From: Novipirellula artificiosorum
GTDB lineage: Bacteria; Planctomycetota; Planctomycetia; Pirellulales; Pirellulaceae
Direction: 5' to 3'
Length of the DNA: 64,000 nucleotides
Assembly (NCBI RefSeq): GCF_007860135.1
Contig: NZ_SJPV01000019.1
Span: 1-64,000 of the forward strand
Shown here piece by piece: positions 1-10,089 of the stretch. Each line of letters opens with the position of its first letter. Position 1 is the stretch's first letter. The translations under genes were made by a program, and so were the position numbers. The notes beneath the pieces were generated by a model. The model searched no databases, was not told the origin of the DNA, and worked only from the letters and a program-made list of their open reading frames with translations.

Positions 1-48
1 GCTGTGTTGGTGATAGTCCAGTCCGACGTGATAGGTTATTTTCGACAT
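1..48 (-). CDS. IS110-type transposase, N-terminal 16 codons (cut by window edge)
   Basis: An ATG at 48 reading leftward opens a frame that runs off the window. The 16 visible residues read MSKITYHVGLDYHQHS. The pattern hydrophobic-G-L-D-Y-H close to the start resembles the first beta strand of the DEDD/RuvC-like domain of IS110-family transposases, where the Asp is the first catalytic carboxylate. Only the extreme N terminus is visible, so this is a family-level guess. If correct, the element's left end lies between 49 and 184, downstream of the thioesterase gene. Confidence 0.45.
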   Translation of the reverse strand, partial: MSKITYHVGLDYHQHS

Positions 49-184
49 TGCTCGTTGCTCCGAGTGAAATCAGGGGAAGTTAGATATCACTTGGTTTTAC
101 TCTGCAGCGAGCATTTCATCCCCATCTACGTTTAGATCAAGCGGTAGCAAAGCAATAGGCAGTCGGACGGCTAAACTCCAACGG
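49..184 (-). other. Possible IS110 left-end non-coding region
   Basis: These 136 bases lie between the thioesterase stop and the putative transposase ATG and contain no credible reading frame. In IS110-subgroup elements the non-coding left end upstream of the transposase encodes the bridge RNA. The position fits, but I could not define an element boundary or a bridge-RNA fold by eye. Confidence 0.2.
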
Positions 185-598
185 TTACCAATGACTCGGT
201 AGCCGTCGGGGTTGTCCCTGGTGGTCTACACAGGCGATCGTGGTGGTGCCTTCGACGATCAAAAGACCATCCCGCTCGATTCGGTAGCGGTGATAGAGCC
301 GGACTTTGCGGAATCCGGTCAGCTCCGTCGTCATGGTCAAAACATCGTCAAAACCCGACGGAGCGTGGTATTTGACGTTGATTTCGGTCACCACCAACAT
401 GAACCCTGCCTCTTCGAGCCGCTTGTAGCTCAATCCGGCGGACCGCAGCATCTCAACCCGCCCGCGCTCGAAGTAGCTGGCGTACCTCGAATGGTGGACA
501 TGTCCCTGTCCATCGGTTTCGTGGTATTCAACGCGAAAATTGATCGTATGAGTGGCACCGTTTTGCAGAACGGGCGAATTCGTGCTTGCCTGGGTCAA
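185..598 (-). CDS. Acyl-CoA thioesterase, YbgC/4-hydroxybenzoyl-CoA thioesterase type (hotdog fold)
   Basis: A 137-residue single-domain hotdog protein of the usual family length. It probably hydrolyses short or aromatic acyl-CoA thioesters in the cytoplasm. Near residues 25-45 it carries the family signature: an acidic-Thr-Asp motif (ETDGQGHVHHSRY) where the Asp is the catalytic residue, followed by the helix SYFERGRVEML. The middle strand segment (EINVKYHAPSGFDDVL) is also typical. The reading frame starts with TTG at 598; no in-frame ATG precedes the conserved core, and AGGGTG lies just upstream, so TTG is accepted. The gene is divergent from the ACT gene at 707 and is followed by the putative IS110 end. 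The exact substrate cannot be told from sequence. Confidence 0.88.
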   Translation of the reverse strand: MTQASTNSPVLQNGATHTINFRVEYHETDGQGHVHHSRYASYFERGRVEMLRSAGLSYKRLEEAGFMLVVTEINVKYHAPSGFDDVLTMTTELTGFRKVRLYHRYRIERDGLLIVEGTTTIACVDHQGQPRRLPSHW

Positions 599-630
599 GT
601 TTGCACCCTGATGAAGAAAAATAACGAAGA

Positions 631-660
631 TTGACCAACAACGTGGCCGAAGCCTACACT
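631..660 (+). promoter_or_regulatory. Putative sigma-70-like promoter for the ACT-domain gene
   Basis: TTGACC (631-636) and TACACT (655-660) are separated by 18 bases and lie 46 bases before the ATG at 707, in the divergent intergenic region. Read by eye only. Confidence 0.4.
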
Positions 661-706
661 GGCAGCTAGTTTTCTACCAGCATTTACGCGACAAGACGAG
701 CGAATC

Positions 707-1216
707 ATGGGCAACAGCGAAGGATCGGATTCAGGAACGGCATTCGAGACCGCTCGCGGTCGCAACTACCCGGCCTTGCGCCAGTTTACGGTCTTTTTGG
801 AGAACCGGGTTGGCCAGCTGCTGGAAGTCGTCAAGCGTTTTGAGGGAACGGGGATCCGAATTTGCGCCCTGTCGATCAACGATGCGGCCGAATGTGCGTT
901 CGTCCGTTTTTTGGTCAGCGACGCCGACCGTGGCCGTGAAATCCTTGAACGCAGCGGACTGGCAATCATCGAAACGGACCTCGTGGGGATCGAGCTACCC
1001 GAAGGCCCCCAACCCCTGCTTCGCGTTTGCACGGCGCTGTTGCAAGCGGAACTGAATATCGTTCAGGCTTACCCCCTGTTCGTCCGGCCCCATGGAAAAC
1101 CGGCGGTCGCGATCATGGTGGAAAACATCGATTTTGCGATGAAGACGCTGCAAGAAAAGGGCTTCCAAATGATCACTGAGGGTGACTTGTCGGACGATCC
1201 GATCGGCGACAGCTGA
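707..1216 (+). CDS. ACT-domain protein (tandem ACT)
   Basis: A 169-residue cytoplasmic protein. Residues about 25-95 read as an ACT domain (FTVFLENRVGQLLEVVKRFE, the conserved N-x-x-G turn that usually binds an amino-acid ligand). A second, weaker ACT-like half (LLRVCTALLQAELNIVQAY) spans about 100-155. No catalytic domain is attached, so it is probably a stand-alone amino-acid sensor or regulatory subunit. Such planctomycete proteins are sometimes labelled acetolactate-synthase related, but nothing here proves that. The ATG at 707 gives the expected length. The stop at 1216 lies 11 bases before the convergent comEC end. Partner enzyme and ligand are unknown. Confidence 0.8.
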   Translation: MGNSEGSDSGTAFETARGRNYPALRQFTVFLENRVGQLLEVVKRFEGTGIRICALSINDAAECAFVRFLVSDADRGREILERSGLAIIETDLVGIELPEGPQPLLRVCTALLQAELNIVQAYPLFVRPHGKPAVAIMVENIDFAMKTLQEKGFQMITEGDLSDDPIGDS

Positions 1217-1227
1217 TCCCACAGCGG

Positions 1228-3834
1228 TTACCAACCGCCGTCTTGCCAGGAATTCACTCGAATCGTTCCGCGCTCATCAAGCTGGACACGAATCGCTCCC
1301 ACGTCGGCTGTCACATGGACGGTCGATCCCAAAACACCAAGCATTTCACGGACTTCCGGTCTGCGGGCCCGCTTGCCGCCGCTGACGATCACCTCCGCGG
1401 GCCGTGACCACTGCAATATCGACTTGGCGTCCATCGTCAAACTGCCATGATGCGGAGCCATTAAGACGCCACCGGGCGGTGGGCGTCTTTGCTTGATCAA
1501 CACGTCGGTTCCAGGCCGTTCTAAATCACCGGGCAGTATCAAAACCTCCCCACCATGGTTGATCTGCAACACCATACTTTTGGCGTTATCACTTCCGCCT
1601 ATTTCAAAGCGTGGTGGGTGCAAAACCGAAACACCTGATCGGAACCCCGTGACCCGATCACCTGCGGCAACTTCTTGAATCGGTACGGCATGTGCCTGAA
1701 TAGCCTGACGGATCGCGACCAAACCGATCTCTCGTTCGGCAAGGATCCCCGGTGGGGACACGATCAAGTCAACCTGGAACCGCCGCAAAATTCCTGGCAG
1801 CGCATTGTAGTGATCCGTGTCCGCATGCGATAGGAAAATCGCGTCCAAACCGGTCACTCCCATCGACCAAAGCGTCGTGTCAATGTCTCGACTACTGCCA
1901 TTGCTGTTCGCAAGTCGTCCGCAATCGTAAAGCCAAACGCGATCGCTCGAATCACGAAGCACGACGCAGGTTCCATGTCCGACATCAACAAATGTCGCTT
2001 CGAGTGAATCGTCTGGCAGGGGCGAAGGTGTCGTTGCCAATCCCCATGCAATCAAGCCCCAAAGTGGGATCCAAGCGTAGCGAAACCATGACGCCTTCGG
2101 ATGACGCAGCGATAGCGAGCCAACCATCACCACATAAAACAAAACCACCCACCACACCGGAGGCGATGGCAACCACCAATGCCCCGCCGGAATCGCTGCA
2201 GCAACGTCAATGATCCCGCGCATCACCGACAAACCTGCGGCGCACAAGAAACCAGGAAGGACCGCCAGGGGATCAAGGATCCATCCGCCGACCACCGTCG
2301 CCACTCCCATCGCCAAACACCAAAACAAGAAGGGACTCAATACGATGTTCGTGACGACACCGACGAATGACACCACATGAAACTGGTGCCACACCAACGG
2401 CATGCTGATCGCGCTGACACAGCCGCTGTACCAGACGGCTTTCGATAACTTGCTGGCGACCCAATGACCATACCGGTAGTAGGCGGGCTGCGAAGAGCGA
2501 ATCAATCGGTCAAGCTCCTGTTCGTTCTCCAACGCAGCCTCGGCACCTCGATTCGAGGCGATCGATCTCCGCCCACAAAGGAACAAGGTTCCGACGGCGA
2601 GAAAGGACAGCTGCACCCCTACATGAAACAAGTTCTTGGGATTCAAAAACATTAAGATCAACGCAGCAAGTGCCAATGTGTTGATGGGCTGGGCCGGACG
2701 GCGAAACCATAGCGACAGCATCACCATGCCAACCAAAACGGCCGCTCGCATCACCGGAGGTCGACCGCCCGTGATCGCGGTGTAGAGACCACAGATGAAC
2801 AAGATCCAAGCAATCCGTAGACTCAGGGGAAAGCGAAGCAGCGTCGCCGTCCAACTCGCTAAGACAATCACGATCGCCAAGTGCAACCCGCTGACACTCA
2901 GCAGATGGGCGGTTCCCGTCACCAACAACAAGTCGCGCGTGTCGGAATCGACAAACTCACGTTGTCCAATCACCAAGGCCACCGCCAAGGGGCCGGCCGA
3001 GCCACCGCAGTGCCGAAGCAACAGCTCTCGGCTTCGTGCGGCCAGGGTAGCGATCGGACGATCGAAATCAAAGGATTCCCCGATCACAACGATTTGCTCT
3101 TTCGAATCGACATCCATTCGCGCGTGAATCCCGCGGTGACGGTAGACATCACGAAAATCGATTTCACCCGGATTGGTCGGTCCGTTGATCTTCTGAAGTT
3201 GCCCGTGAACTCGAACCACGTCACCGGGGCGAAGCTGTTCGAGCCGTCCATTGCTGACGACCAACAAACGCCCCTGACACGGTTGAAACGATTGGCCCCG
3301 CCGGCAATGCGTCAAGTCAAGCTCGAGGATTGACTGCCATTCCGATTGGTCCTTCCGCTGCGGTAAATCACCCAGCGGATGCCGTCGGATCACGATCGGC
3401 CGGTCGATTCGTCCGTCAAGTATCGCTGGTTCAGCAAACTTCGGAGCGATTTCAAGCAGAGGAGCCGTTTCATAGCGGTGGTCACGGTGCGCGTGACTGA
3501 GTCCCCCCAAAACCGTGACCCCCAGGACGAGACCCGCACGTCGGATCCGTTCACGATGGTTTGCAAAGGCGAGCACAGCGATGCCACTGGTCAAAATCCA
3601 AGCGACCAATCGCATCGAGAATGGAACGTCCAGTGCGACGTCCACCGCAATCCCGCCTGCGGACGCCAATGCCAAGAGCAACAGCGGATGACGGGCCCAA
3701 AAATCGTGCACTCGTCCGCTGTCAACTTGATCGGTTGTGACATCCGAGAACGCTGCCAACGAACCATTTCTCCTATTTTTAAGGTAGAATCCGCTTTGCA
3801 CGCTGCGCATCCGCTGCCCCGAAGCCAAACGCAT
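1228..3834 (-). CDS. comEC: ComEC/Rec2 family DNA-uptake channel protein
   Basis: About 868 residues and full-length for the family. ComEC carries transforming single-stranded DNA across the inner membrane. After two or three N-terminal membrane segments comes an OB-fold/DUF4131-like stretch (about residues 110-240). The polytopic Competence domain follows at about 260-560, including TGTAHLLSVSGLHLAIV, a hallmark of the family. A metallo-beta-lactamase-like domain at about 640-850 has the metal-binding LSHADTDHYNALPG motif and a later APHHGS. The frame is open to a TTG at 3849, but ATGs at 3834 and 3810 are more plausible; 3834 is used here and the choice is uncertain. It is divergent from the prolyl oligopeptidase gene. 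No other competence gene is visible. Confidence 0.92.
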   Translation of the reverse strand: MRLASGQRMRSVQSGFYLKNRRNGSLAAFSDVTTDQVDSGRVHDFWARHPLLLLALASAGGIAVDVALDVPFSMRLVAWILTSGIAVLAFANHRERIRRAGLVLGVTVLGGLSHAHRDHRYETAPLLEIAPKFAEPAILDGRIDRPIVIRRHPLGDLPQRKDQSEWQSILELDLTHCRRGQSFQPCQGRLLVVSNGRLEQLRPGDVVRVHGQLQKINGPTNPGEIDFRDVYRHRGIHARMDVDSKEQIVVIGESFDFDRPIATLAARSRELLLRHCGGSAGPLAVALVIGQREFVDSDTRDLLLVTGTAHLLSVSGLHLAIVIVLASWTATLLRFPLSLRIAWILFICGLYTAITGGRPPVMRAAVLVGMVMLSLWFRRPAQPINTLALAALILMFLNPKNLFHVGVQLSFLAVGTLFLCGRRSIASNRGAEAALENEQELDRLIRSSQPAYYRYGHWVASKLSKAVWYSGCVSAISMPLVWHQFHVVSFVGVVTNIVLSPFLFWCLAMGVATVVGGWILDPLAVLPGFLCAAGLSVMRGIIDVAAAIPAGHWWLPSPPVWWVVLFYVVMVGSLSLRHPKASWFRYAWIPLWGLIAWGLATTPSPLPDDSLEATFVDVGHGTCVVLRDSSDRVWLYDCGRLANSNGSSRDIDTTLWSMGVTGLDAIFLSHADTDHYNALPGILRRFQVDLIVSPPGILAEREIGLVAIRQAIQAHAVPIQEVAAGDRVTGFRSGVSVLHPPRFEIGGSDNAKSMVLQINHGGEVLILPGDLERPGTDVLIKQRRPPPGGVLMAPHHGSLTMDAKSILQWSRPAEVIVSGGKRARRPEVREMLGVLGSTVHVTADVGAIRVQLDERGTIRVNSWQDGGW

Positions 3835-3991
3835 GCTGGGCCCCGTCAACCTGTTAACTGGCCAGCCGACCTTGCTTCACGCGCTGGGCAAGATGCTACG
3901 TTGCCTTCGGGTCGCAATCCGTTTGCGCGGCTCCGCCATGGCTTGCTTTCGTCCTTTCACCATCACTACCGCTCCAGGCAAACGATATTCA

Positions 3992-6145
3992 ATGTTACAC
4001 GTTCTTTGCAAACAAATGTTTGGTTTCCCGTTATGCTTTTTGGCTCTTGCGACACTCCCTCTTTCCGCAGCTGACTCGACCCCGACCAAGAAATCGACAA
4101 ACACGATGCAATATCCCCAATCCAAGAGGGTTGACGTAACGGACGATTACCACGGCCACATCGTCGCGGATCCTTACCGTTGGCTCGAGGACACGGAAAG
4201 CGTGGAAACGGCCCAGTGGGTCAGAGCTCAGAACGAAGTCACTCAGGGCTACTTGCAATCATTACCGCAGCGGTCGGCCATGCGGGATCGGCTCGAGAAA
4301 CTGTGGAATTACGAACGGTTTGGGCTGCCTGCGTCCAAGGGTGACCGATACTTCTATACCCACAACAACGGTTTGCAGGACCAGAGCGTGCTGTACAAGG
4401 CTGCCTCGCTCGATGCCGACCGCGAAGTGTTGATCGACCCCAACACGTTAAGTCAAGACGGCACGGTCGCGCTGGCAGGAACCGCGATCACCAAAGACGG
4501 ACGGCGATGTGCCTACGCACTCGCGGACGGGGGAAGCGATTGGCGGACCTGGAGGGTTCGTGATGTCGAAACGGGGGACGATCTGCCGGACACCGTCCGT
4601 TGGGTGAAGTTCAGTGGCATCGCCTGGATGCCTGACGCTAGCGGCTTTTTCTACGCACGCTACGCCGAACCCGTCGAAGGCGAAGCGCTGCTCGGTAAGA
4701 ACGAAAACCAGACTCTCTTTTTTCACCGACTCGGCGACGATCAATCCAAGGACCAGCTGATTCTCGAGCGACCCGACGAGCCCAAGTGGGGATTCCAACC
4801 CTCGGTGACCGATGACGGACGCTACTTGGTGATTCACAACTGGAAAGGAAGCGAACCGAAGTCGCAAGTCTTCGTGAAAGACCTCACGAACCCGAACGCA
4901 ACCGTAAACCCACTGATCATGGGATTCGACGCCGAATACGAGTGCATCGGTTCAAGAGAAGATGTCCTGTACTTTCTGACCGACCACGAAGCCCCGCGAC
5001 GACGTTTGATTGCCGTCACCGTAGGGAATAGCGGACGAGCCGACTGGAAGGAAGTCGTGGGGGAATCCGATGACGTTCTGGAATCGGTGAGTCTGTTTGG
5101 CGAAACATTTTATCTCAACTCTTTAAAGGATGCTCGCAGCCACATTGCACGCCATTCGATCGCGGGCGAGTGGATCGATGATTTGGCTTTGCCCGGTGTG
5201 GGTTCCGTGCACGGATTCGGTGGCCGTCAAGATGCCACGGAGACGTTTTTTGGGTTTACCAACTACGTCACCCCCGAATCGATCTATCGTGTTGACTTGA
5301 AAACCGGCCAGACGTCGCTGTGGCGGACTCCCGAGGTTGCCATCAATGTGGACGATTTCATTACCGAGCAACTGTTCGCGACCAGCCCAGATGGGACTCA
5401 GGTGCCGATCATTGTGACTCGTCACCGCGACACGAAACTTGATGGTGGTAACCGAACGTTGCTGTATGCCTACGGCGGTTTCAACATCTCAATCACGCCA
5501 TCGTTTTCGCCAGCCAATGCAGCTTGGATCGACAGCGGCGGTATCTATGCAGTGGCCAATCTTCGTGGCGGCGGCGAGTACGGACGCGATTGGCATGAGG
5601 ACGGCATGAGATTGAAGAAACAAAATGTCTTCGATGACTTTATCGCATCGGCGGAACACTTGATCCAGAAGGGCTATACCCAGAGTCACTTGTTGGCGGG
5701 GCAAGGCCGAAGCAACGGAGGTTTGTTGATCGGAGCGGTCATGACTCAGCGTCCTGATTTATTCGGAGCTTGCCTGCCAGGTGTCGGTGTGATGGATATG
5801 TTGCGGTACCACAAGTTCACGATTGGATGGGCTTGGGTGACTGAATTTGGCAGCAGTGACGAAGCCGATCAAGTCGAAAACTTGTTGTCCTATTCGCCGC
5901 TTCACAATATCGAATCGGGATCCTGCTATCCTGCTACACTGATCACCACCGCCGACCGTGATGACCGGGTCGTTCCTGGGCACAGCTTTAAGTTCGCAGC
6001 CACGCTTCAAGCGGCACAAGCTTGTGACCATCCCACGTTGATTCGCATCGAGACAAGGGCCGGCCACGGAGCGGGCACTCCCGTGACCAAAAAGATCGAC
6101 GAGTACGCCGACACCTGGTCGTTCCTGATGGAGAACTTAAGGTGA
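3992..6145 (+). CDS. Prolyl oligopeptidase (S9A family), secreted
   Basis: A serine peptidase that cleaves peptides after proline, probably exported. With the ATG at 3992 the product is about 717 residues and begins with a signal peptide (hydrophobic core FPLCFLALATLPL, then SAAD). A second ATG at 4016 would also keep the signal. The frame opens at 3833, but that would add 53 unlike residues and overlap comEC. The N-terminal motif DPYRWLED is typical of S9A, followed by the beta-propeller (about 75-430). The C-terminal alpha/beta hydrolase has nucleophile Ser in GQGRSNGG (about residue 574), the acid in TADRDDRVVPGHS and His in RAGHGAG. The whole triad is intact. The gene is convergent with the globin gene, six bases away. 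Confidence 0.93.
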   Translation: MLHVLCKQMFGFPLCFLALATLPLSAADSTPTKKSTNTMQYPQSKRVDVTDDYHGHIVADPYRWLEDTESVETAQWVRAQNEVTQGYLQSLPQRSAMRDRLEKLWNYERFGLPASKGDRYFYTHNNGLQDQSVLYKAASLDADREVLIDPNTLSQDGTVALAGTAITKDGRRCAYALADGGSDWRTWRVRDVETGDDLPDTVRWVKFSGIAWMPDASGFFYARYAEPVEGEALLGKNENQTLFFHRLGDDQSKDQLILERPDEPKWGFQPSVTDDGRYLVIHNWKGSEPKSQVFVKDLTNPNATVNPLIMGFDAEYECIGSREDVLYFLTDHEAPRRRLIAVTVGNSGRADWKEVVGESDDVLESVSLFGETFYLNSLKDARSHIARHSIAGEWIDDLALPGVGSVHGFGGRQDATETFFGFTNYVTPESIYRVDLKTGQTSLWRTPEVAINVDDFITEQLFATSPDGTQVPIIVTRHRDTKLDGGNRTLLYAYGGFNISITPSFSPANAAWIDSGGIYAVANLRGGGEYGRDWHEDGMRLKKQNVFDDFIASAEHLIQKGYTQSHLLAGQGRSNGGLLIGAVMTQRPDLFGACLPGVGVMDMLRYHKFTIGWAWVTEFGSSDEADQVENLLSYSPLHNIESGSCYPATLITTADRDDRVVPGHSFKFAATLQAAQACDHPTLIRIETRAGHGAGTPVTKKIDEYADTWSFLMENLR

Positions 6146-6151
6146 TCGAGG

Positions 6152-6532
6152 TCAACCGTCGACGTTCATCTCGCCGGTGATTTTGTCCTTAAACGTGGCC
6201 AATCGCCCGAGAGCGTTATCGATATCCCGATCGCTAACGCCATGTTGTTTCGCGGAGTCCGCAAAATGACTGCAGAACTTGGCAAAGTGCTGTGCACGAA
6301 TGCCGCGGTTACGATGAGCCGCGGTCAATTCGACACCGGCGTAATTCAATGGCCCGTCAAAAGCGCCCGCGAGAAACTCGAATTGCATTTTCCGCACACG
6401 TTCCATATCGGCGTGCTGAAAAATGGGCGATAGCTCGGGATCGGCCAACACCAACTCGTACATCGTATCGACGATCTTCGACAGACCCTCGGTGCCACCA
6501 ATTCGTCCAAATAGTTCCGACTCTTCGCTCAT
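6152..6532 (-). CDS. Truncated haemoglobin, group I type
   Basis: A 126-residue 2-on-2 globin, standard length for the trHb family. It binds haem in the cytoplasm and is usually linked to O2 or NO chemistry. The N terminus LFGRIGGTEGLSKIVD is the conserved A/B region. A Tyr in DTMYELVLADPELSPIF sits at the B10 position. The proximal haem-ligand His (F8) is in AAHRNRGI, followed by the conserved HF. ATG at 6532. The gene stands alone, between the convergent peptidase gene and the end of the ATP synthase operon. Group I is preferred over group II from the HRNRGI pattern. Its physiological role is not deducible here. Confidence 0.9.
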   Translation of the reverse strand: MSEESELFGRIGGTEGLSKIVDTMYELVLADPELSPIFQHADMERVRKMQFEFLAGAFDGPLNYAGVELTAAHRNRGIRAQHFAKFCSHFADSAKQHGVSDRDIDNALGRLATFKDKITGEMNVDG

Positions 6533-6716
6533 TTTTCGCCTTTTCGTCTACAGGATGCGGGATGCCCCCATAGTTTAACCGAACCGAGCCGCCCCAGGAT
6601 GGCGTACCGCCGACTTTTTCAAAGTGCGCAGCTGTGTGAGCGATAAGGAAGGTCTGGCCCCGGAGAAATCGTGGCAGCTTACTGGACCGGCCTTTTGTGG
6701 CTGACTTACGGATTAA

Positions 6717-6748
6717 CAGCGAAAAATGTGGTGGGAGCGTATTCGCTG
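6717..6748 (-). terminator. Possible stem-loop after the ATP synthase operon
   Basis: A perfect 7-bp inverted repeat (CAGCGAA at 6717-6723 with TTCGCTG at 6742-6748, 18-base loop) lies 41 bases beyond the atpC stop on the minus strand. There is only a weak T-rich tail, so termination is uncertain. The rest of 6533-6788 shows no gene. Confidence 0.25.
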
Positions 6749-6788
6749 ATGACCTTCGCCAAGACCCACTCTACATCAATCAACCGGG

Positions 6789-7175
6789 TTATCGCGACGC
6801 TCGCAATTGCCCTCGAGCTCGGCGGATGGCGGTTTCTTTCAGCGAAGCTTGCTCCGGCGTGACCGAGGGCATTTCGAACGCTTTCTCCAACGAGGCTTGC
6901 GCCTGCTCGCTGTCGAGCAAGTCGACAGGGACCGCCCGGGAAGTGAGGACGTTAACGACGTCCTTCTCCACTTGAGCGAAGCCGCCGTCGATGAAGTATC
7001 GCTCGGGTCCCGCCGCCGTTTGCAGACGCAGCGTCCCATAACCAAGTCGACCAATGAACGGAGCGCGGCCGTTCAAGACGCCAAGCTCGCCGTCGAACAT
7101 CGGCAACACCACCGAATCGGCCTCACGGTCAAACTCGGTTTTTTCGGGAGTCACGACAACACATCGAATCGACAT
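6789..7175 (-). CDS. atpC: F1Fo ATP synthase epsilon subunit
   Basis: 128 residues. Central-stalk epsilon subunit, which couples F1 to the c-ring and can inhibit ATP hydrolysis. The N-terminal beta-sandwich starts with SIRCVVVTPEKTEFD and includes LPMFDGELGVLNGRAPFIGRLG in its middle, the hallmark of the family. A short C-terminal helical hairpin follows (about residues 90-128). ATG at 7175 is three bases downstream of the atpD stop. Last gene of the operon. Confidence 0.95.
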   Translation of the reverse strand: MSIRCVVVTPEKTEFDREADSVVLPMFDGELGVLNGRAPFIGRLGYGTLRLQTAAGPERYFIDGGFAQVEKDVVNVLTSRAVPVDLLDSEQAQASLEKAFEMPSVTPEQASLKETAIRRARGQLRASR

Positions 7176-7178
7176 CGG

Positions 7179-8645
<1,467 letters not shown>

Positions 8646-8668
8646 TCAAGTAGGGTGATCGTCGGTAC

Positions 8669-8726
8669 CGGAACTCTCTGCGAGTTCCGTTTCCGCCGTG
8701 TTCAACGAAAGTCGCTGCGACTTCCG
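8669..8726 (-). repeat. Two short hairpins between atpG and atpD
   Basis: 8669-8689 is a perfect 8-bp stem (CGGAACTC / GAGTTCCG) with a 5-base loop. 8706-8726 contains a 6-bp stem (AAGTCG / CGACTT) with a 3-base loop, flanked by further near-pairing. They lie in the only sizeable gap inside the F1 genes. They look like dispersed planctomycete palindromes that may also act as mRNA stabilisers or processing sites; the second shares AGTCGCTGC with sequence near 53485. Confidence 0.55.
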
Positions 8727-8738
8727 CTACGTTGTTTT

Positions 8739-9623
8739 CTATCCTTCGAGGGCTTCGACGCCGCCGATGATTTCCATGATCTCGCCAGTGATTTGGCTTT
8801 GTCGTGCTCGGTTGTAGGTCATCGAAAGCTGTTTGATCATGTCGCCCGCGTTCTCCGTTGCACCCTTCATCGCGATCATCCGAGCCACCTGCTCGCTGAC
8901 GGCCGCATCGAGGAAGCACTTGAACAACCGAACCTTGAAGCTGGTCGGCACGACCTCCTCCAGGATACTTTCGGCCGACGGCAGAAACTCATACTCGGCG
9001 TTAACTCCGCTTTCCGCAGACGATGCATCCTCGGCGTCGAGTGAACCGAGTGGCAAAAGCGTTTCGACCGTCGCTTGTTGGCGACTGGTGCTAATGAATT
9101 TTGTGTAAACGACATCCAACCGATCGAGTTCCCCGGTGATGTACATCGACAGGTATTTCTCGGCGATCTTCTCCACTTCGGCAAACGCGGGCTGGTCTTC
9201 GAAATTAAGGTAGGCGTCCGCTATCTTAATTTTTCGGAACTTGAAACCGTTCATACCCCGTTTGCCACTGACATCGACCGGAACATCGTCGATCGATTCG
9301 CGAAGCTCGCGGATCAGCGGCATGGCAGCACGAAGGACGTTGCCGTTGTAGCCGCCGCACAATCCCCGATTGCTGGTCAACACCAACGCGCGGGCGTGTT
9401 GGGTGACTTCGCGTTTTTCCAACAACGGGTGTTGGACCTCCAAGCCGGCAGCTGCCAAACGGCTGACGATCTTGGTGATTTGGTTCGTGTAAGCCGTCGC
9501 CGCGTGCGCACGATCCATCGCTTTCTTGTAACGCGCCGTCGCAATCAATTCCATCGTCCGCGTGATCTTGCGGATGTTTCGAATTGACTTGCGACGTTTA
9601 TCGAGTGCTCGTGCGTTGGCCAT
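8739..9623 (-). CDS. atpG: F1Fo ATP synthase gamma subunit
   Basis: 294 residues. Central rotor shaft of F1. The N-terminal helix has the conserved pattern around RKSIRNIRKITRTMELIATA. A conserved central strand segment reads TSNRGLCGGYN. The C-terminal helix ends with SMTYNRARQSQITGEIMEI, the classic gamma signature. ATG at 9623, nine bases after the stop of the DUF4870 gene. Confidence 0.97.
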   Translation of the reverse strand: MANARALDKRRKSIRNIRKITRTMELIATARYKKAMDRAHAATAYTNQITKIVSRLAAAGLEVQHPLLEKREVTQHARALVLTSNRGLCGGYNGNVLRAAMPLIRELRESIDDVPVDVSGKRGMNGFKFRKIKIADAYLNFEDQPAFAEVEKIAEKYLSMYITGELDRLDVVYTKFISTSRQQATVETLLPLGSLDAEDASSAESGVNAEYEFLPSAESILEEVVPTSFKVRLFKCFLDAAVSEQVARMIAMKGATENAGDMIKQLSMTYNRARQSQITGEIMEIIGGVEALEG

Positions 9624-9632
9624 AATTTTAAA

Positions 9633-10049
9633 CTACTGGAACAAACGAAGGTTATAGGGATACTGGTAAGGTTTCCCGTCTCGAACCGCCAAAGCGGCAA
9701 CAATTCCAAATACGATTTGCAAGACCATCGGGACAAACACGATCGGGAACAGCGTTCCGCAGGTCGCCACGGTGATGACCACACAAATGACACTTAGGAT
9801 CAACAGCGTGATTTGGAAGTTGAGTGCTTCTTTCGCTTGTGACTCCACAAAAGGTGACTTGTCTTTGTACATCAAGTAAAGAACCAACGGTCCGACGAAA
9901 CCAACCAAGCCGCCCAGTGCAATGCCCGCACACCCGCTAAGGTGCGCGATGAGGGCTAAATTGCGATCATCCTGGCTTGTTGAAAATTCATCGATCGATG
10001 CTGGGTCGTTTGCCTGATTCGATTCGGGTGGCGTAAAGGGGTTGGACAT
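9633..10049 (-). CDS. DUF4870-type membrane protein inside the ATP synthase operon
   Basis: About 138 residues from the ATG at 10049, which has GAGGA five bases upstream; the frame extends to a GTG at 10073 but the ATG is better supported. After a polar, Pro/Asn-rich N terminus (about 35 residues) come three hydrophobic segments: HLSGCAGIALGGLVGFVGPL, a conserved loop with KDKSPFVESQAKEALNFQIT, then two adjacent membrane spans. That loop is characteristic of DUF4870 (Tic20-like) proteins, whose function is unknown. It is placed between atpA and atpG with gaps of about 40 and 9 bases, so it must be co-transcribed with the F1 genes. A role in ATP synthase assembly is inference from position only. 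Confidence 0.85.
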   Translation of the reverse strand: MSNPFTPPESNQANDPASIDEFSTSQDDRNLALIAHLSGCAGIALGGLVGFVGPLVLYLMYKDKSPFVESQAKEALNFQITLLILSVICVVITVATCGTLFPIVFVPMVLQIVFGIVAALAVRDGKPYQYPYNLRLFQ

Positions 10050-10089
10050 CGGAATCCTCACTTCTTTGGCCACAGGGGTAGTTACTGGT

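Noticed and set aside
212-634. 140-codon plus-strand frame over the thioesterase gene
   Set aside because: Lies antisense to a well-supported hotdog thioesterase and has no recognisable domain.
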